Assembly: GCA_003576905.1 (NCBI GenBank)
Contig: QEVG01000024.1
Coordinates: forward strand, 1 to 64,000
Direction: 5' to 3'
Length of the DNA: 64,000 bases
Origin: Planctomycetota bacterium
Lineage (GTDB): Bacteria; Planctomycetota; Phycisphaerae; UBA1845; UTPLA1
The translations under genes were made by a program, and so were the position numbers. Numbering within the stretch: the first letter of the stretch is position 1; every line of letters begins with the position of its first letter. The notes under the pieces were generated by a model. That model had not been told where the DNA came from. It was given only the letters and a program-made list of their open reading frames with translations, and did no database searches. This document shows positions 44,401 through 51,731 of the stretch, piece by piece.

Positions 44401-45579
44401 GTCGCCCGGCCCGTTGTCGATGAAGATCATCAGCGTATCGTTGTTCCCACCGAAGAACGGGACGTTTCCGGTTACGCCGATGTAGAGCTTGGAGAAATCT
44501 GCCTTGACGAAGATCTGATCCAGCTCGGCGCCGCCGGTGGGAATCGGCGAGTAGGGAGCGGCATTTCCAAAACACGTATAGTTGTTCTGGGTCGCCAGTA
44601 GCTGGCCCACCGGGCCGTAGCGGGTGGGGATGTCCGCGCCGTTAAAGGCGCCGCTCGGCGCGCTGCCGCCGGGGTTGCACGTGTACGACACGAACTGATT
44701 GCCCGGGAAGTTGGTCGCGTTGCTGAAGTCGACCAGAACCGCGGGTGTGGCGTTGGGGTTGTGGTCACCCACACAGGGCCTACCGCCGCCGACGCTTCCC
44801 GATGTCGGGTTAATTGGAGGCAGGGCCTGGTTGCTGATGAACCCGCCGCCGCCGACGAGCAAGGCCTGAACGTTGATCGTACTGGAACTGGTCAGGCCAA
44901 GCTGCACGAGTTCGATGGCGAACTCAAAGCCGGTGGTGGCCGTCGCGGCATTCGCAGTCTGAAAGACGGGATCGCTGGAGGGGATGTCATTGACGCCGGC
45001 GAGGTTGCTGTTGTCCACCGCGAACTGCGTGCCGAGCGTGAGAGCGACACCGGTGTCCATCGGGTCGGTGAGGTCATGTAGCACGGCGTTCTGAACGCCG
45101 CCGACGTTCCACACGGCGAGGCAGTATTCCGGCGCGAAATCGAGTGTCACGCCGTCCGTCATGTCGTCGCGATCCAGATTCTTAAGGGCGTTCGAGCCGG
45201 TGATGCCCGAAGTATTGAGGATCGGCGACCCGCCGTTGTCGCCGGTATCGATGAACACCAGCACGGTGTTTTCGAGTGCGTCGACGCGCACGGTGTTTCC
45301 GGTGATTCCGATGTAGAGCTTGGTGGCGTCGTTGGCCATGTACAGCCGGTTCAGCTCGTTGCCCTCGCTGTCGGATTCCGTCGGCGGAGTGGCGTCGCCG
45401 AAGCCGGTCGGGTTGTTCTGAAGGGCCCGCGGCATCGCCGGGAATATGGTCGGCAGGTCGGTGCCGAGAATCGTGGCCTGCCCGGAACAGTCGCCCGCCG
45501 AAGCGGTCTGGTTTCCGGCGACAAGGATCGTCGCGAGTGCGACGGCGGTGAGAGAAACGGCGATAAAGCGGCGATACAC
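41470..45579 (-). CDS. Very large secreted repeat protein with a P-domain and dockerin-like tail
   Basis: 1,369 residues; start is a GTG with GGGAGGTG just upstream and a signal peptide ending QTASAG. Four repeats of about 200-300 residues share the core NELNRLYMANDATKLYIGITGN, with variants such as GAELDQIFVKADFSKLYIGVTGN and GSELDQLFIQNDADRLYIGITGN. Each core is followed by a hydrophobic V-[FL]-ID strand. A proprotein convertase P-like domain lies in the middle (SLRHDDSGTTVQLVAPGS and NGNWTMIVTDTVTG). The C terminus has two calcium loops, DINGDEVVDSTD and NVNGDGGTNGLD. No catalytic site was seen. It is probably a surface or matrix protein built from a duplicated sandwich domain. Confidence 0.85.
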   Translation of the reverse strand: MYRRFIAVSLTAVALATILVAGNQTASAGDCSGQATILGTDLPTIFPAMPRALQNNPTGFGDATPPTESDSEGNELNRLYMANDATKLYIGITGNTVRVDALENTVLVFIDTGDNGGSPILNTSGITGSNALKNLDRDDMTDGVTLDFAPEYCLAVWNVGGVQNAVLHDLTDPMDTGVALTLGTQFAVDNSNLAGVNDIPSSDPVFQTANAATATTGFEFAIELVQLGLTSSSTINVQALLVGGGGFISNQALPPINPTSGSVGGGRPCVGDHNPNATPAVLVDFSNATNFPGNQFVSYTCNPGGSAPSGAFNGADIPTRYGPVGQLLATQNNYTCFGNAAPYSPIPTGGAELDQIFVKADFSKLYIGVTGNVPFFGGNNDTLMIFIDNGPGDGTQQLSTNTFTGGSGALQGMSNGFLGGFTFDNGFEPEYCIMYWRAGGQHNARIMSCVFDEHIDGLEFSPSQDRHINPAVNAYSADLGNIVGVNDIPGDDPLRQQSFADGTFFDPDDAPTSGVQFSLKLNDLGIDASGGTANLKLVACVVSGSGFVSNQFLPPLNPTDPTPENDSASFSDAPLPLAITDDNMPVSDTRTVAMANIDRVTDINVSLNITHPDVSQLSVSLRHDDSGTTVQLVAPGSQAGSNLNITFDSEGAPAVQPAASLLSFNGLNPNGNWTMIVTDTVTGQSGSLGSWGIAVTEYTGGNVPCLGQFDAVDNYINLATDPRTPGDQFLDLSVPANTSNRPTNFTGLGIPAAFGNTALTTQNNYTCFGNAVEAAVVNLPGSEADQLMVRNTNDRLRIGVTGNLENNGNAMVLLLDTVAGGPSTLPVLSTPPDVCSGLDGLTLDPGFNPDYAVVVQRDPTAGVPVDDYSVFIKNIQTNFTRSLGRLTRNQPTGELADPIANQNGSELDQLFIQNDADRLYIGITGNLEANGNAYIVFIETPGSNRSNVLDTDYTGFPTALRSVHGDHLDIGFAPDFAIVINRSGGFYSAQLVDMTDLPPGTTVTNLTFQSSIGDNTYVGDNSNGLGVSSNVAHDTTPGMNPPLTVQEENAATALRGIQIALDRDSLGHPDLMINPPVDGATLSVGVILGSSTGFWSNQTLPGLGGGKNNLGSPPAPGPPTTFIDLSSETIAPGLQYLDYVLASSGGYDSPTTFNGAGIPDAMGPALATQDNYTQFGNAVLVNPGNANCTQVALNNENIQGVTGSSATMAQANSATSGMHFDLAFQDIGLTPLDPETGPFVEVRMLAVITGRSGYFSNQFLPPLNRTPPAGNLGDIVTTITGGGQWLGNLGDNAIAPGQQWMGYTLAPSCGDDPADINGDEVVDSTDISALVGVLLGTNLNPCDVQKANVNGDGGTNGLDIQEFVDEFLN

Positions 45580-45972
45580 AATCCACCTCCCGTGTGACGT
45601 TCGGCCGGTACGACCGGCCGATCTACGCGTGCGAAGAGCGGCGGAATCGCGCCGCCGCGATAACTCTTGTTCAATCAGGCTCCAGACGTCGCTCATGAAC
45701 CCGCGTCTGTCGGGCGAAGAATCCGCAAGCTCAGCCACAAATGGACCGTCGGTTAAACGTTAAACCTGGCCGACATCCGACAACCACCCAATTGACTCGC
45801 TCGATTGCCCGATCCAAGCGGGCTCCTCAGGTTCGGTGAGGGTTTCGGCACTCGGGCTTGTCACGATGCAACTTCGCTTGCCTGGTGCCGAAGGGAAGTA
45901 CCCCCTCATTCTATCAGATCATGCACGCCAAACCCAAGAGGACCCGGGGCCATCTGGGGGGCGAAACGTCCG
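45580..45972. other. Intergenic region upstream of the 45579 gene
   Basis: 393 bp between two minus-strand genes. No gene is supported. It contains a tandem GTTAAAC pair at 45752-45765 and a possible minus-strand promoter TTGGGT-N18-TAGAAT (45937 to 45908). Confidence 0.5.
45752..45765. promoter_or_regulatory. Tandem GTTAAAC pair
   Basis: Two adjoining copies of GTTAAAC, 173 bp upstream of the GTG at 45579. Direct heptamer repeats of this type can bind response regulators. The pair is AT-rich in a GC-rich setting. It is not a palindrome. Confidence 0.35.
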
Positions 45973-46974
45973 CTATTCAACCGTCGCGATTTCGGACGCC
46001 CGGTTCGGTTGAGCGTCGTCAAATCGGGCGCGATTCGAGCTCAGCGTGCCAAAAAGGCGTCGGGCGAGGTCCTGAGCCCCGTCAAAGAGGCCGTTTTTCA
46101 TCTGGGCCCACTCGACGTGCGAATCGAGGTAGACGGCGTTTATTCCCCGCGTCCCGTGGTTGTCCTCGGGCGTCCAGTAGACCGAGAAATTCGTCCGCGC
46201 GTCGTTGGTGTTACTTTGATCCGCCATCAAAAGGAAATCGCCCCGATCGTCGTTACGAAGCAGGGCGATATAAACGAAGCTCACGTAGGTTTTCTTTCGC
46301 TGATCGAGCTGTCCCTGCGTTCGAGGGAGGTCGGCGTAGCGAAGGACGGCCTGGGTCGGCCAGAGCTTGTCGAGTGTCAGCGGCGGGGCATAACCGTCGG
46401 GGCCCGCCGGGGGCTGTCCCGGTGTGTTATTGAATCGATCACTAGCGCACAACAGGACCTTTGGATCCGGCAGGTAGAGGGGATTTACGGTCGCGCCCGT
46501 CTCGGCCTCGGCCCCTTCGCGGGTGTGGCGTCGCTCGATTACGTCGCGGATGATTCCCGCAAGGCCGGGGCCGTACTGGCTCAGCGCCGGCTGCTGTTTG
46601 AAGGTGAGTTCATTCATTGAAGCGTAGGGGTTCTGCGGATCGCTCTTGACTGGCAGCCACCCATCGCCATCGTTTGAGTACTGGAGCATCGCATTGGCAT
46701 TCTGGTGCATGTTCGAGCCGCAGATGGTGCGACGTGCCATTTCCCGGGCACGCGACAGCGCCGGCACGAGGATGGAGATCAGAAGGCCGATGATGGCGAT
46801 AACGATCAGAAGTTCGATGAGCGTGAAACCGGGAATTCGGCGTAAACCGGAGGGGCGAACAGGATGAGCCGGGCTTGGCGTTCGGAGATGCCGCTTTCTC
46901 CGCGGGAGGCGGCGCGGCACGCCGCACATGCTCAGCCCATGCGGCGGCAGGTGTTGACCGACTTGGTGAGACAT
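45973..46974 (-). CDS. Type IV pseudopilin-like protein with prepilin cleavage motif
   Basis: 333 residues. The prepilin signal [26 protein letters not shown] places cleavage after Gly49; the long basic leader is typical of planctomycete pseudopilins. The mature body of 284 residues includes a central Cys pair region and the terminal [13 protein letters not shown], as in T2SS/DUF1559-like proteins. A shorter start at 46929 is possible. Its promoter region is shared with the divergent lacI and holds the palindrome at 47011-47028, which ends 37 bp upstream of the ATG. It may be controlled with the glucan genes and help to bind or export glycan-active enzymes; this is inference. Confidence 0.8.
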   Translation of the reverse strand: MSHQVGQHLPPHGLSMCGVPRRLPRRKRHLRTPSPAHPVRPSGLRRIPGFTLIELLIVIAIIGLLISILVPALSRAREMARRTICGSNMHQNANAMLQYSNDGDGWLPVKSDPQNPYASMNELTFKQQPALSQYGPGLAGIIRDVIERRHTREGAEAETGATVNPLYLPDPKVLLCASDRFNNTPGQPPAGPDGYAPPLTLDKLWPTQAVLRYADLPRTQGQLDQRKKTYVSFVYIALLRNDDRGDFLLMADQSNTNDARTNFSVYWTPEDNHGTRGINAVYLDSHVEWAQMKNGLFDGAQDLARRLFGTLSSNRARFDDAQPNRASEIATVE

Positions 46975-47010
46975 TTCAGTTCCGTCGGCTCGCTCGTGAG
47001 ATTATTGGTT

Positions 47011-47028
47011 AGTAAAACCTTTTACTAC
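47011..47028. promoter_or_regulatory. LacI-type operator, perfect 18-bp palindrome
   Basis: TAGTAAAACCTTTTACTA: eight-base arms that are exact reverse complements around CC. It lies between the divergent pseudopilin gene and lacI. LacI-family operators are palindromes of about this length with an AT-rich flank and CG or CC/GG centre. A similar site is upstream of the GH31 gene. Confidence 0.7.
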
Positions 47029-47201
47029 TCGAAGTATAGCAGTCATCGGGCAAAATGCAAGCCGACCTTTGGTCCAATTGCGTGCACGAAACACCCGATC
47101 GCGGAGGCCGGACCCCTGTGATATCATAGGACCCCGCAGTGCGGCTTTTCGCGTTGACAAGGCCGCCCAAGGTCCAGGGAGTCGATCACCCGTCCGAGCC
47201 C

Positions 47202-48233
47202 ATGTCGAAGCGCAAAGCCGTCAGTATCAAGGACGTAGCGAGAGAGAGCGGGTCAAGCCTGACCACGGTCTCCCTAGTCCTCAACAAACGGGACCGGCGC
47301 ATCAGCGACGCAACCCGCGACCGCGTCCTCAAGGCGGTTCAGCGGCTCGGGTATCGGCCGAGCCGCCTGGCACAGGGACTCCAGTCCCAACGAACGGGAT
47401 TTCTCGCAATCCTCGTGCCACAACTTCGCCATGCGTTCGCGGACGCCTATTTCGGCGAGATAATCAGCGCGATCCATGATCACGCACGGACGGCCGGGTA
47501 CAAGGTGCTGCTCGAGGTCGCGGACCAGGATTTTATCAAGTCGTCGCAGCACGTCGAGCTGTTCGACCGTCATTTCGTCGACGGCATCCTCTGCCTGGGT
47601 GTCACCAACCGTGACACGTACCTGGGCGATTTCTCTGAGTACAGCCGGCCCGTCATCGTCGTCAACAACTACCTTCCGGGCGAGAAGCTCAATTTCGTGC
47701 GCTGCGACTATCACGAAGCCGGGCGGCTGGCGTGCAAGTACCTCCTTGACCTGGGCCACAAGAAGATCGGACTGATCCACGGCGCCGACGAAGTACAAAC
47801 GACCCACGACCTGCGGGCCGGCATCGAAGACGCCCTGGCAAAAGCCGGTCTCAATCTGCCGGTTGACCGGCTTGCCGACGGGCTCTACACGGAGGAAGGC
47901 GGCGCCGAGGCGGCGCGAACTCTGCTTCGCCGCGACGCGGCCATCACGGCGATCATCGCCGGCAACGACAAGATGGCGATCGGCGCCATCAGCGGCCTCA
48001 AGGAGTCCGGCCTGCGCGTGCCGACCGATGTCAGCGTCGTGGGCTGCGACGACATGCACCAGGCCGCCTTCTGCGACCCGCCGCTCACGACGGTCCACAC
48101 GCCCATTTACGAAGTCGGGCAGCGCGCGTGCCAGAGGTTGCTCGAACTGATCGAGGCCAAGTGCGATTCGGTTGAAGAGACGCACCCGGTCTCGATGTCC
48201 ATCCGCAAATCCGCGGCAGTCCCCCGAGCCTGA
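47202..48233 (+). CDS. LacI-family transcriptional regulator
   Basis: 343 residues from the ATG at 47202 (MSKRKAVSIKDVARESG); a GTG at 47139 would add 21 residues before the usual LacI start. The helix-turn-helix VSIKDVARESGSSLTTVSLVLNKR and hinge RPSRLAQGLQS are followed by the periplasmic-binding-protein-like effector domain, with FADAYFGEIISAIHDHAR and VVGCDDMHQAAFCDPPLTTVHTP. It starts an apparent operon: the GH13 gene begins 15 bp after its stop. Its likely effector is a maltodextrin-type sugar, judged from its neighbours, and its likely operator is TAGTAAAACCTTTTACTA at 47011. Confidence 0.93.
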   Translation: MSKRKAVSIKDVARESGSSLTTVSLVLNKRDRRISDATRDRVLKAVQRLGYRPSRLAQGLQSQRTGFLAILVPQLRHAFADAYFGEIISAIHDHARTAGYKVLLEVADQDFIKSSQHVELFDRHFVDGILCLGVTNRDTYLGDFSEYSRPVIVVNNYLPGEKLNFVRCDYHEAGRLACKYLLDLGHKKIGLIHGADEVQTTHDLRAGIEDALAKAGLNLPVDRLADGLYTEEGGAEAARTLLRRDAAITAIIAGNDKMAIGAISGLKESGLRVPTDVSVVGCDDMHQAAFCDPPLTTVHTPIYEVGQRACQRLLELIEAKCDSVEETHPVSMSIRKSAAVPRA

Positions 48234-48248
48234 TGCGCGAGGAATTCC

Positions 48249-51200
48249 ATGCAGTGCCACCCGCATGACTCATGCTCTTCCGGTAAATCGTTTTCGCAAA
48301 GACTTGCCCTGACGTTTCGAGCGGCCGCCATGTGCGGAACGCACGCGCGGGCCACGCAGGTGATCGTGACAATCTTTTCCCTGGCCGCGTCCGCTGCCGG
48401 GGATGCGCGGGGGCCGGAGGTTTTCCGTCTTGCGGGGTCATTCAACAACTGGGCCGCGGGAGACGACGCCTACACCCTGCGGCCGCGCGGCGAAGGCCTT
48501 GAACTCGTCCGCTTCTGGGAGTGCGGAACCTACGAGTTCAAGTTCACATGCAACGGCTCCTGGGATCGCCACTACGGCTCCGCCGGCGGCGACCGGCTGG
48601 CGCAGCCCGGCGGGAACATCCGCCTCAATATCCCCCGTTCCGCGACCTACGCCATTCGACTCGACACGTCGAACATGACGTGGACGCTCCGGCGCGTCCG
48701 CCCGGACCGCGCGGTGGCGCATTTCCGCGTCCTTGGAGGTGACATCGGCTCGGCATCTGTGATTCTCGACGGTCGCATGAGCGAGGCGCCGGAGGGCGGG
48801 CGCATTACGAATTACAACTGGACCTTTGCCTCGAAGGACGGCCGCGCGGAGTTCGCGTTAGAGGGAGGGGGCGAACTTCCGGCTGGAATGCGGCGCGTCA
48901 ACATCCTTCGGCCCGGCATATTCACCCTTCGTCTCGAAGTTTCCGACGGAAAAACAACATCGGCGGCGACGCGCACCGTTCGGCTGGGCGAGGGATGGAC
49001 GCTGACTGCCCGGGTCGAGGCTGGATCCGGCGCGACCCGCGATGAGGTCATCGACTTGCGTCCGCTGGCCGACGGCGCGTGGGGCGCAGTGCTTGGCGGC
49101 GGACCCTTCGCGAAGCTAAGCGCGCAAGCCAATCCGGCGCTTCCGCTGAAGCGGATCGCGCCCATCTCCTCCACTTTCGAACATTCCGACGCCTCGCAGG
49201 TTTTCGTGCGTGTCATGCCCTCCACGCGGGCCATGGCCTTTCACACCGAAGGTTTCCACGAGTTTTCGTATCGTCCGGCTTCGGACGCCCCCGGCGGCGA
49301 GCCGGTCGAGCGCGTCGACATCGTCGGAGACTTTAACGGCTGGTCGCCCGGCGCGACGCCGATGCACGAGGTCTGGGAGGGCGCGTCGCGATTCGTCCGC
49401 ATTCTCGAGCTGCCGGAGGGAGTCTATCGATACAAGCTGACAGTAAACGGCGCACGCTGGATCGAGGATCCGGCGGCGGATTCGTCGCTGCGGACCCCCG
49501 ACGACAGCGGCGGCTTCAACAGCGGATTTCGCGTCGGGCCCGACGCGGAAGCGTTCGGCCCGGCGCGCCCCGACGCTATTGCGTGCGGGGCAGCGCGTCA
49601 CGACCCGGCGAGCGCGACGTATTTCTCGCCCATCGACGACGACCTCGTTCGGTTGACGGTGCGGACGCTTAAGGATGACGTCGAAGGTGTCGCGGCGGAC
49701 ATTGAGACGGTCGATGGAGACCTGCCGCTTTCAAAGACGGATTCCCGCGGAGGCTTTGACTACTGGTCCGCGACGTGCAGGATCAAGCCGCCGGTCGTAA
49801 CGTATTGCTTTACGTTGACGGACGGAGCGGCGCGTTCCAGGCTCGACTCGCATCAATGCCGGCACCTTCCGTCGGCCGGCGGGGAGTCGTTCTCCGTGCA
49901 GACGGCTCCGTTCGAGACCGAGGTACGCATGTCCTTCAAGACCCCCGACTGGGCCAAGCGCGTGGTGTGGTATCAGATCTTCCCCGAGCGGTTTCGCAAC
50001 GGAACCGAGGCGAACGACCCGCCGCGCACGGTTCCCTGGCGACACGCATGGGACAAGCCCTACGACGGATCGCGTGCGAAGGACCCGAAGCGGCGATTCA
50101 AGGAGCAAGGCTCGTTTTTTCATTACATTTACGATCGGCGCTACGGCGGCGACCTTCAGGGAATTCGCGACAAGCTCCCCTACCTGCGCGACCTGGGAAT
50201 TACCGCCATTTACCTGAACCCCGTCTTTCACGCCGAATCGCTGCACAAATACGACGCCTCCGACTACCGGCACATTGACGATTCCTTCGGCGTGGCCGGC
50301 AGCATCAAGAAGCTCAAGGATGAAACGGCCGACCCTGCGACCTGGCAGTGGTCCGAAAGCGACCGGGTCTTTCTCGACTTCCTCCAGGAAGCGCACCGAC
50401 TCGGGTTCAAGGTGATCATCGACGGCGTGTTCAACCACGTCGGGCGCGACTTCTGGGCGTTCCAGGATGTGCTCAAACAGGGTCGAAAGTCACGGTTCGC
50501 CGACTGGTTCGACATCACGAGCTGGGAACCGTTTCACTATCGCGCATGGGACCGCGATGACGGGTCGCTGCCGCGACTCAAACACGACGACGCCCTTGGC
50601 CTGTGCGAACCTGTGCGCGCGCATCTGTTTGCAGTGACCCGGCGATGGATGGACCCCAACGGCGACGGCGATCCCTCCGACGGCATCGACGGCTGGCGGC
50701 TGGACGTGGCCAGCGACATCAACGCAAATTTCTGGCGGGATTGGCGCAAGGTCGTCAAGTCCATCAACCCGGACGCTTACATCGTCGCCGAGTTGTGGGA
50801 GGAGTCCCGCGCATGGCTGGACGGGCAGACCTTCGACGCGGTGATGAACTACCCGTTCGCCCGGGCGTCCCAGCGGTTCTTCGTGAACCGGCAGAAAAAA
50901 ATAGGCCCGAGCGCGTTCGACCGGCAGTTGCGCGAGGTTCTATCCTGGTACGCTCCGCAGGTGAGTTACGTATTGCAGAACCTCTTCGACAGCCACGACA
51001 CCGACCGCGTCGCGTCGATGTTCATGAACCCCGATCTCGAGTACGACCAGGCTAATCGCCCCCAGGACAACGGCCCTCACTACAACACGGCCAAGCCGAC
51101 GCGCGAATGTTACGAGCGGCTCAAATTGATGGTGACGCACCAGATGACACATCTGGGCGCGCCGATGATCTACTATGGCGACGAAGTGGGCATGTTCGGG

Positions 51201-51680
51201 GCCGACGATCCGTCGTGCCGGAAGCCGATGCTCTGGCCGGAACTGCTTCCCTACGACGATCCCAACGAGAAGATCGAAACCGACGTGCTCGATCATTACC
51301 GCCGGATGATCGCGATTCGCAATACCTATCCGGCGATTCAGCTCGGCTCGCTCGACACCCTGCTGACGGACGACCACAAGGGCGTGTATGCCTTCGCGCG
51401 GTCCCTCGACGGCCAGTCGGTCGTGGTCGTCCTCAACAACAGCAGCCATTCGCATCGCCTCGACGTGACGTCGCCGTGGCCCGACGGCACGACGATTGTC
51501 CGGCTTGACGATCCGAACGAGGCCGAAATCGTGGATCCGTCACCGGAGGACCCGGCGTCGCGGCCGTTCATCAAGGCCAAGAACCTTCACCACCCGCACA
51601 TCCGGGTCGAGGGCGGGCATCTGCGCGGCATGATGCTGCATCCGTACGGATGCGCGGTGCTGGCGCGGATCGGAAGATAG
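48249..51680 (+). CDS. Exported GH13 alpha-glucan hydrolase with several N-terminal binding modules
   Basis: 1,143 residues; GAGGAA precedes the ATG, and an export signal core (VIVTIFSLAASAAG) lies at 38-53. Residues 56-150: glycogen-binding-like module (FRLAGSFNNWAAGD). Residues 155-250: PKD-like sandwich. Residues 340-440: a second binding module (VDIVGDFNGWSPGATP). Residues 455-565: a CBM34-like neopullulanase N domain. Residues 570-1143: GH13 barrel, beginning VVWYQIFPERFRNG, with DGVFNHVG, GWRLDVASD (nucleophile Asp near 818), VAELWEE (acid Glu near 849) and LFDSHDTD. The closest known types are cyclomaltodextrinase, neopullulanase and maltogenic amylase. It would cut alpha-glucans to maltodextrins for the transporter encoded next. 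Confidence 0.9.
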   Translation: MQCHPHDSCSSGKSFSQRLALTFRAAAMCGTHARATQVIVTIFSLAASAAGDARGPEVFRLAGSFNNWAAGDDAYTLRPRGEGLELVRFWECGTYEFKFTCNGSWDRHYGSAGGDRLAQPGGNIRLNIPRSATYAIRLDTSNMTWTLRRVRPDRAVAHFRVLGGDIGSASVILDGRMSEAPEGGRITNYNWTFASKDGRAEFALEGGGELPAGMRRVNILRPGIFTLRLEVSDGKTTSAATRTVRLGEGWTLTARVEAGSGATRDEVIDLRPLADGAWGAVLGGGPFAKLSAQANPALPLKRIAPISSTFEHSDASQVFVRVMPSTRAMAFHTEGFHEFSYRPASDAPGGEPVERVDIVGDFNGWSPGATPMHEVWEGASRFVRILELPEGVYRYKLTVNGARWIEDPAADSSLRTPDDSGGFNSGFRVGPDAEAFGPARPDAIACGAARHDPASATYFSPIDDDLVRLTVRTLKDDVEGVAADIETVDGDLPLSKTDSRGGFDYWSATCRIKPPVVTYCFTLTDGAARSRLDSHQCRHLPSAGGESFSVQTAPFETEVRMSFKTPDWAKRVVWYQIFPERFRNGTEANDPPRTVPWRHAWDKPYDGSRAKDPKRRFKEQGSFFHYIYDRRYGGDLQGIRDKLPYLRDLGITAIYLNPVFHAESLHKYDASDYRHIDDSFGVAGSIKKLKDETADPATWQWSESDRVFLDFLQEAHRLGFKVIIDGVFNHVGRDFWAFQDVLKQGRKSRFADWFDITSWEPFHYRAWDRDDGSLPRLKHDDALGLCEPVRAHLFAVTRRWMDPNGDGDPSDGIDGWRLDVASDINANFWRDWRKVVKSINPDAYIVAELWEESRAWLDGQTFDAVMNYPFARASQRFFVNRQKKIGPSAFDRQLREVLSWYAPQVSYVLQNLFDSHDTDRVASMFMNPDLEYDQANRPQDNGPHYNTAKPTRECYERLKLMVTHQMTHLGAPMIYYGDEVGMFGADDPSCRKPMLWPELLPYDDPNEKIETDVLDHYRRMIAIRNTYPAIQLGSLDTLLTDDHKGVYAFARSLDGQSVVVVLNNSSHSHRLDVTSPWPDGTTIVRLDDPNEAEIVDPSPEDPASRPFIKAKNLHHPHIRVEGGHLRGMMLHPYGCAVLARIGR

Positions 51681-51731
51681 GTCGAAAACCCTGCGGCGGC
51701 CGCGTTCAAAGCGCGGCGCGCCGATACTTTC

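Noticed and set aside
45580-45738. 53-residue extension of the giant repeat protein
   Set aside because: The GTG at 45579 has a GGGAGGTG ribosome site and is followed at once by a signal peptide; the extension would bury it.
45752-45766. GTTAAACGTTAAACC as a second LacI palindrome
   Set aside because: It is a direct repeat and not its own reverse complement, so it does not fit a LacI operator.
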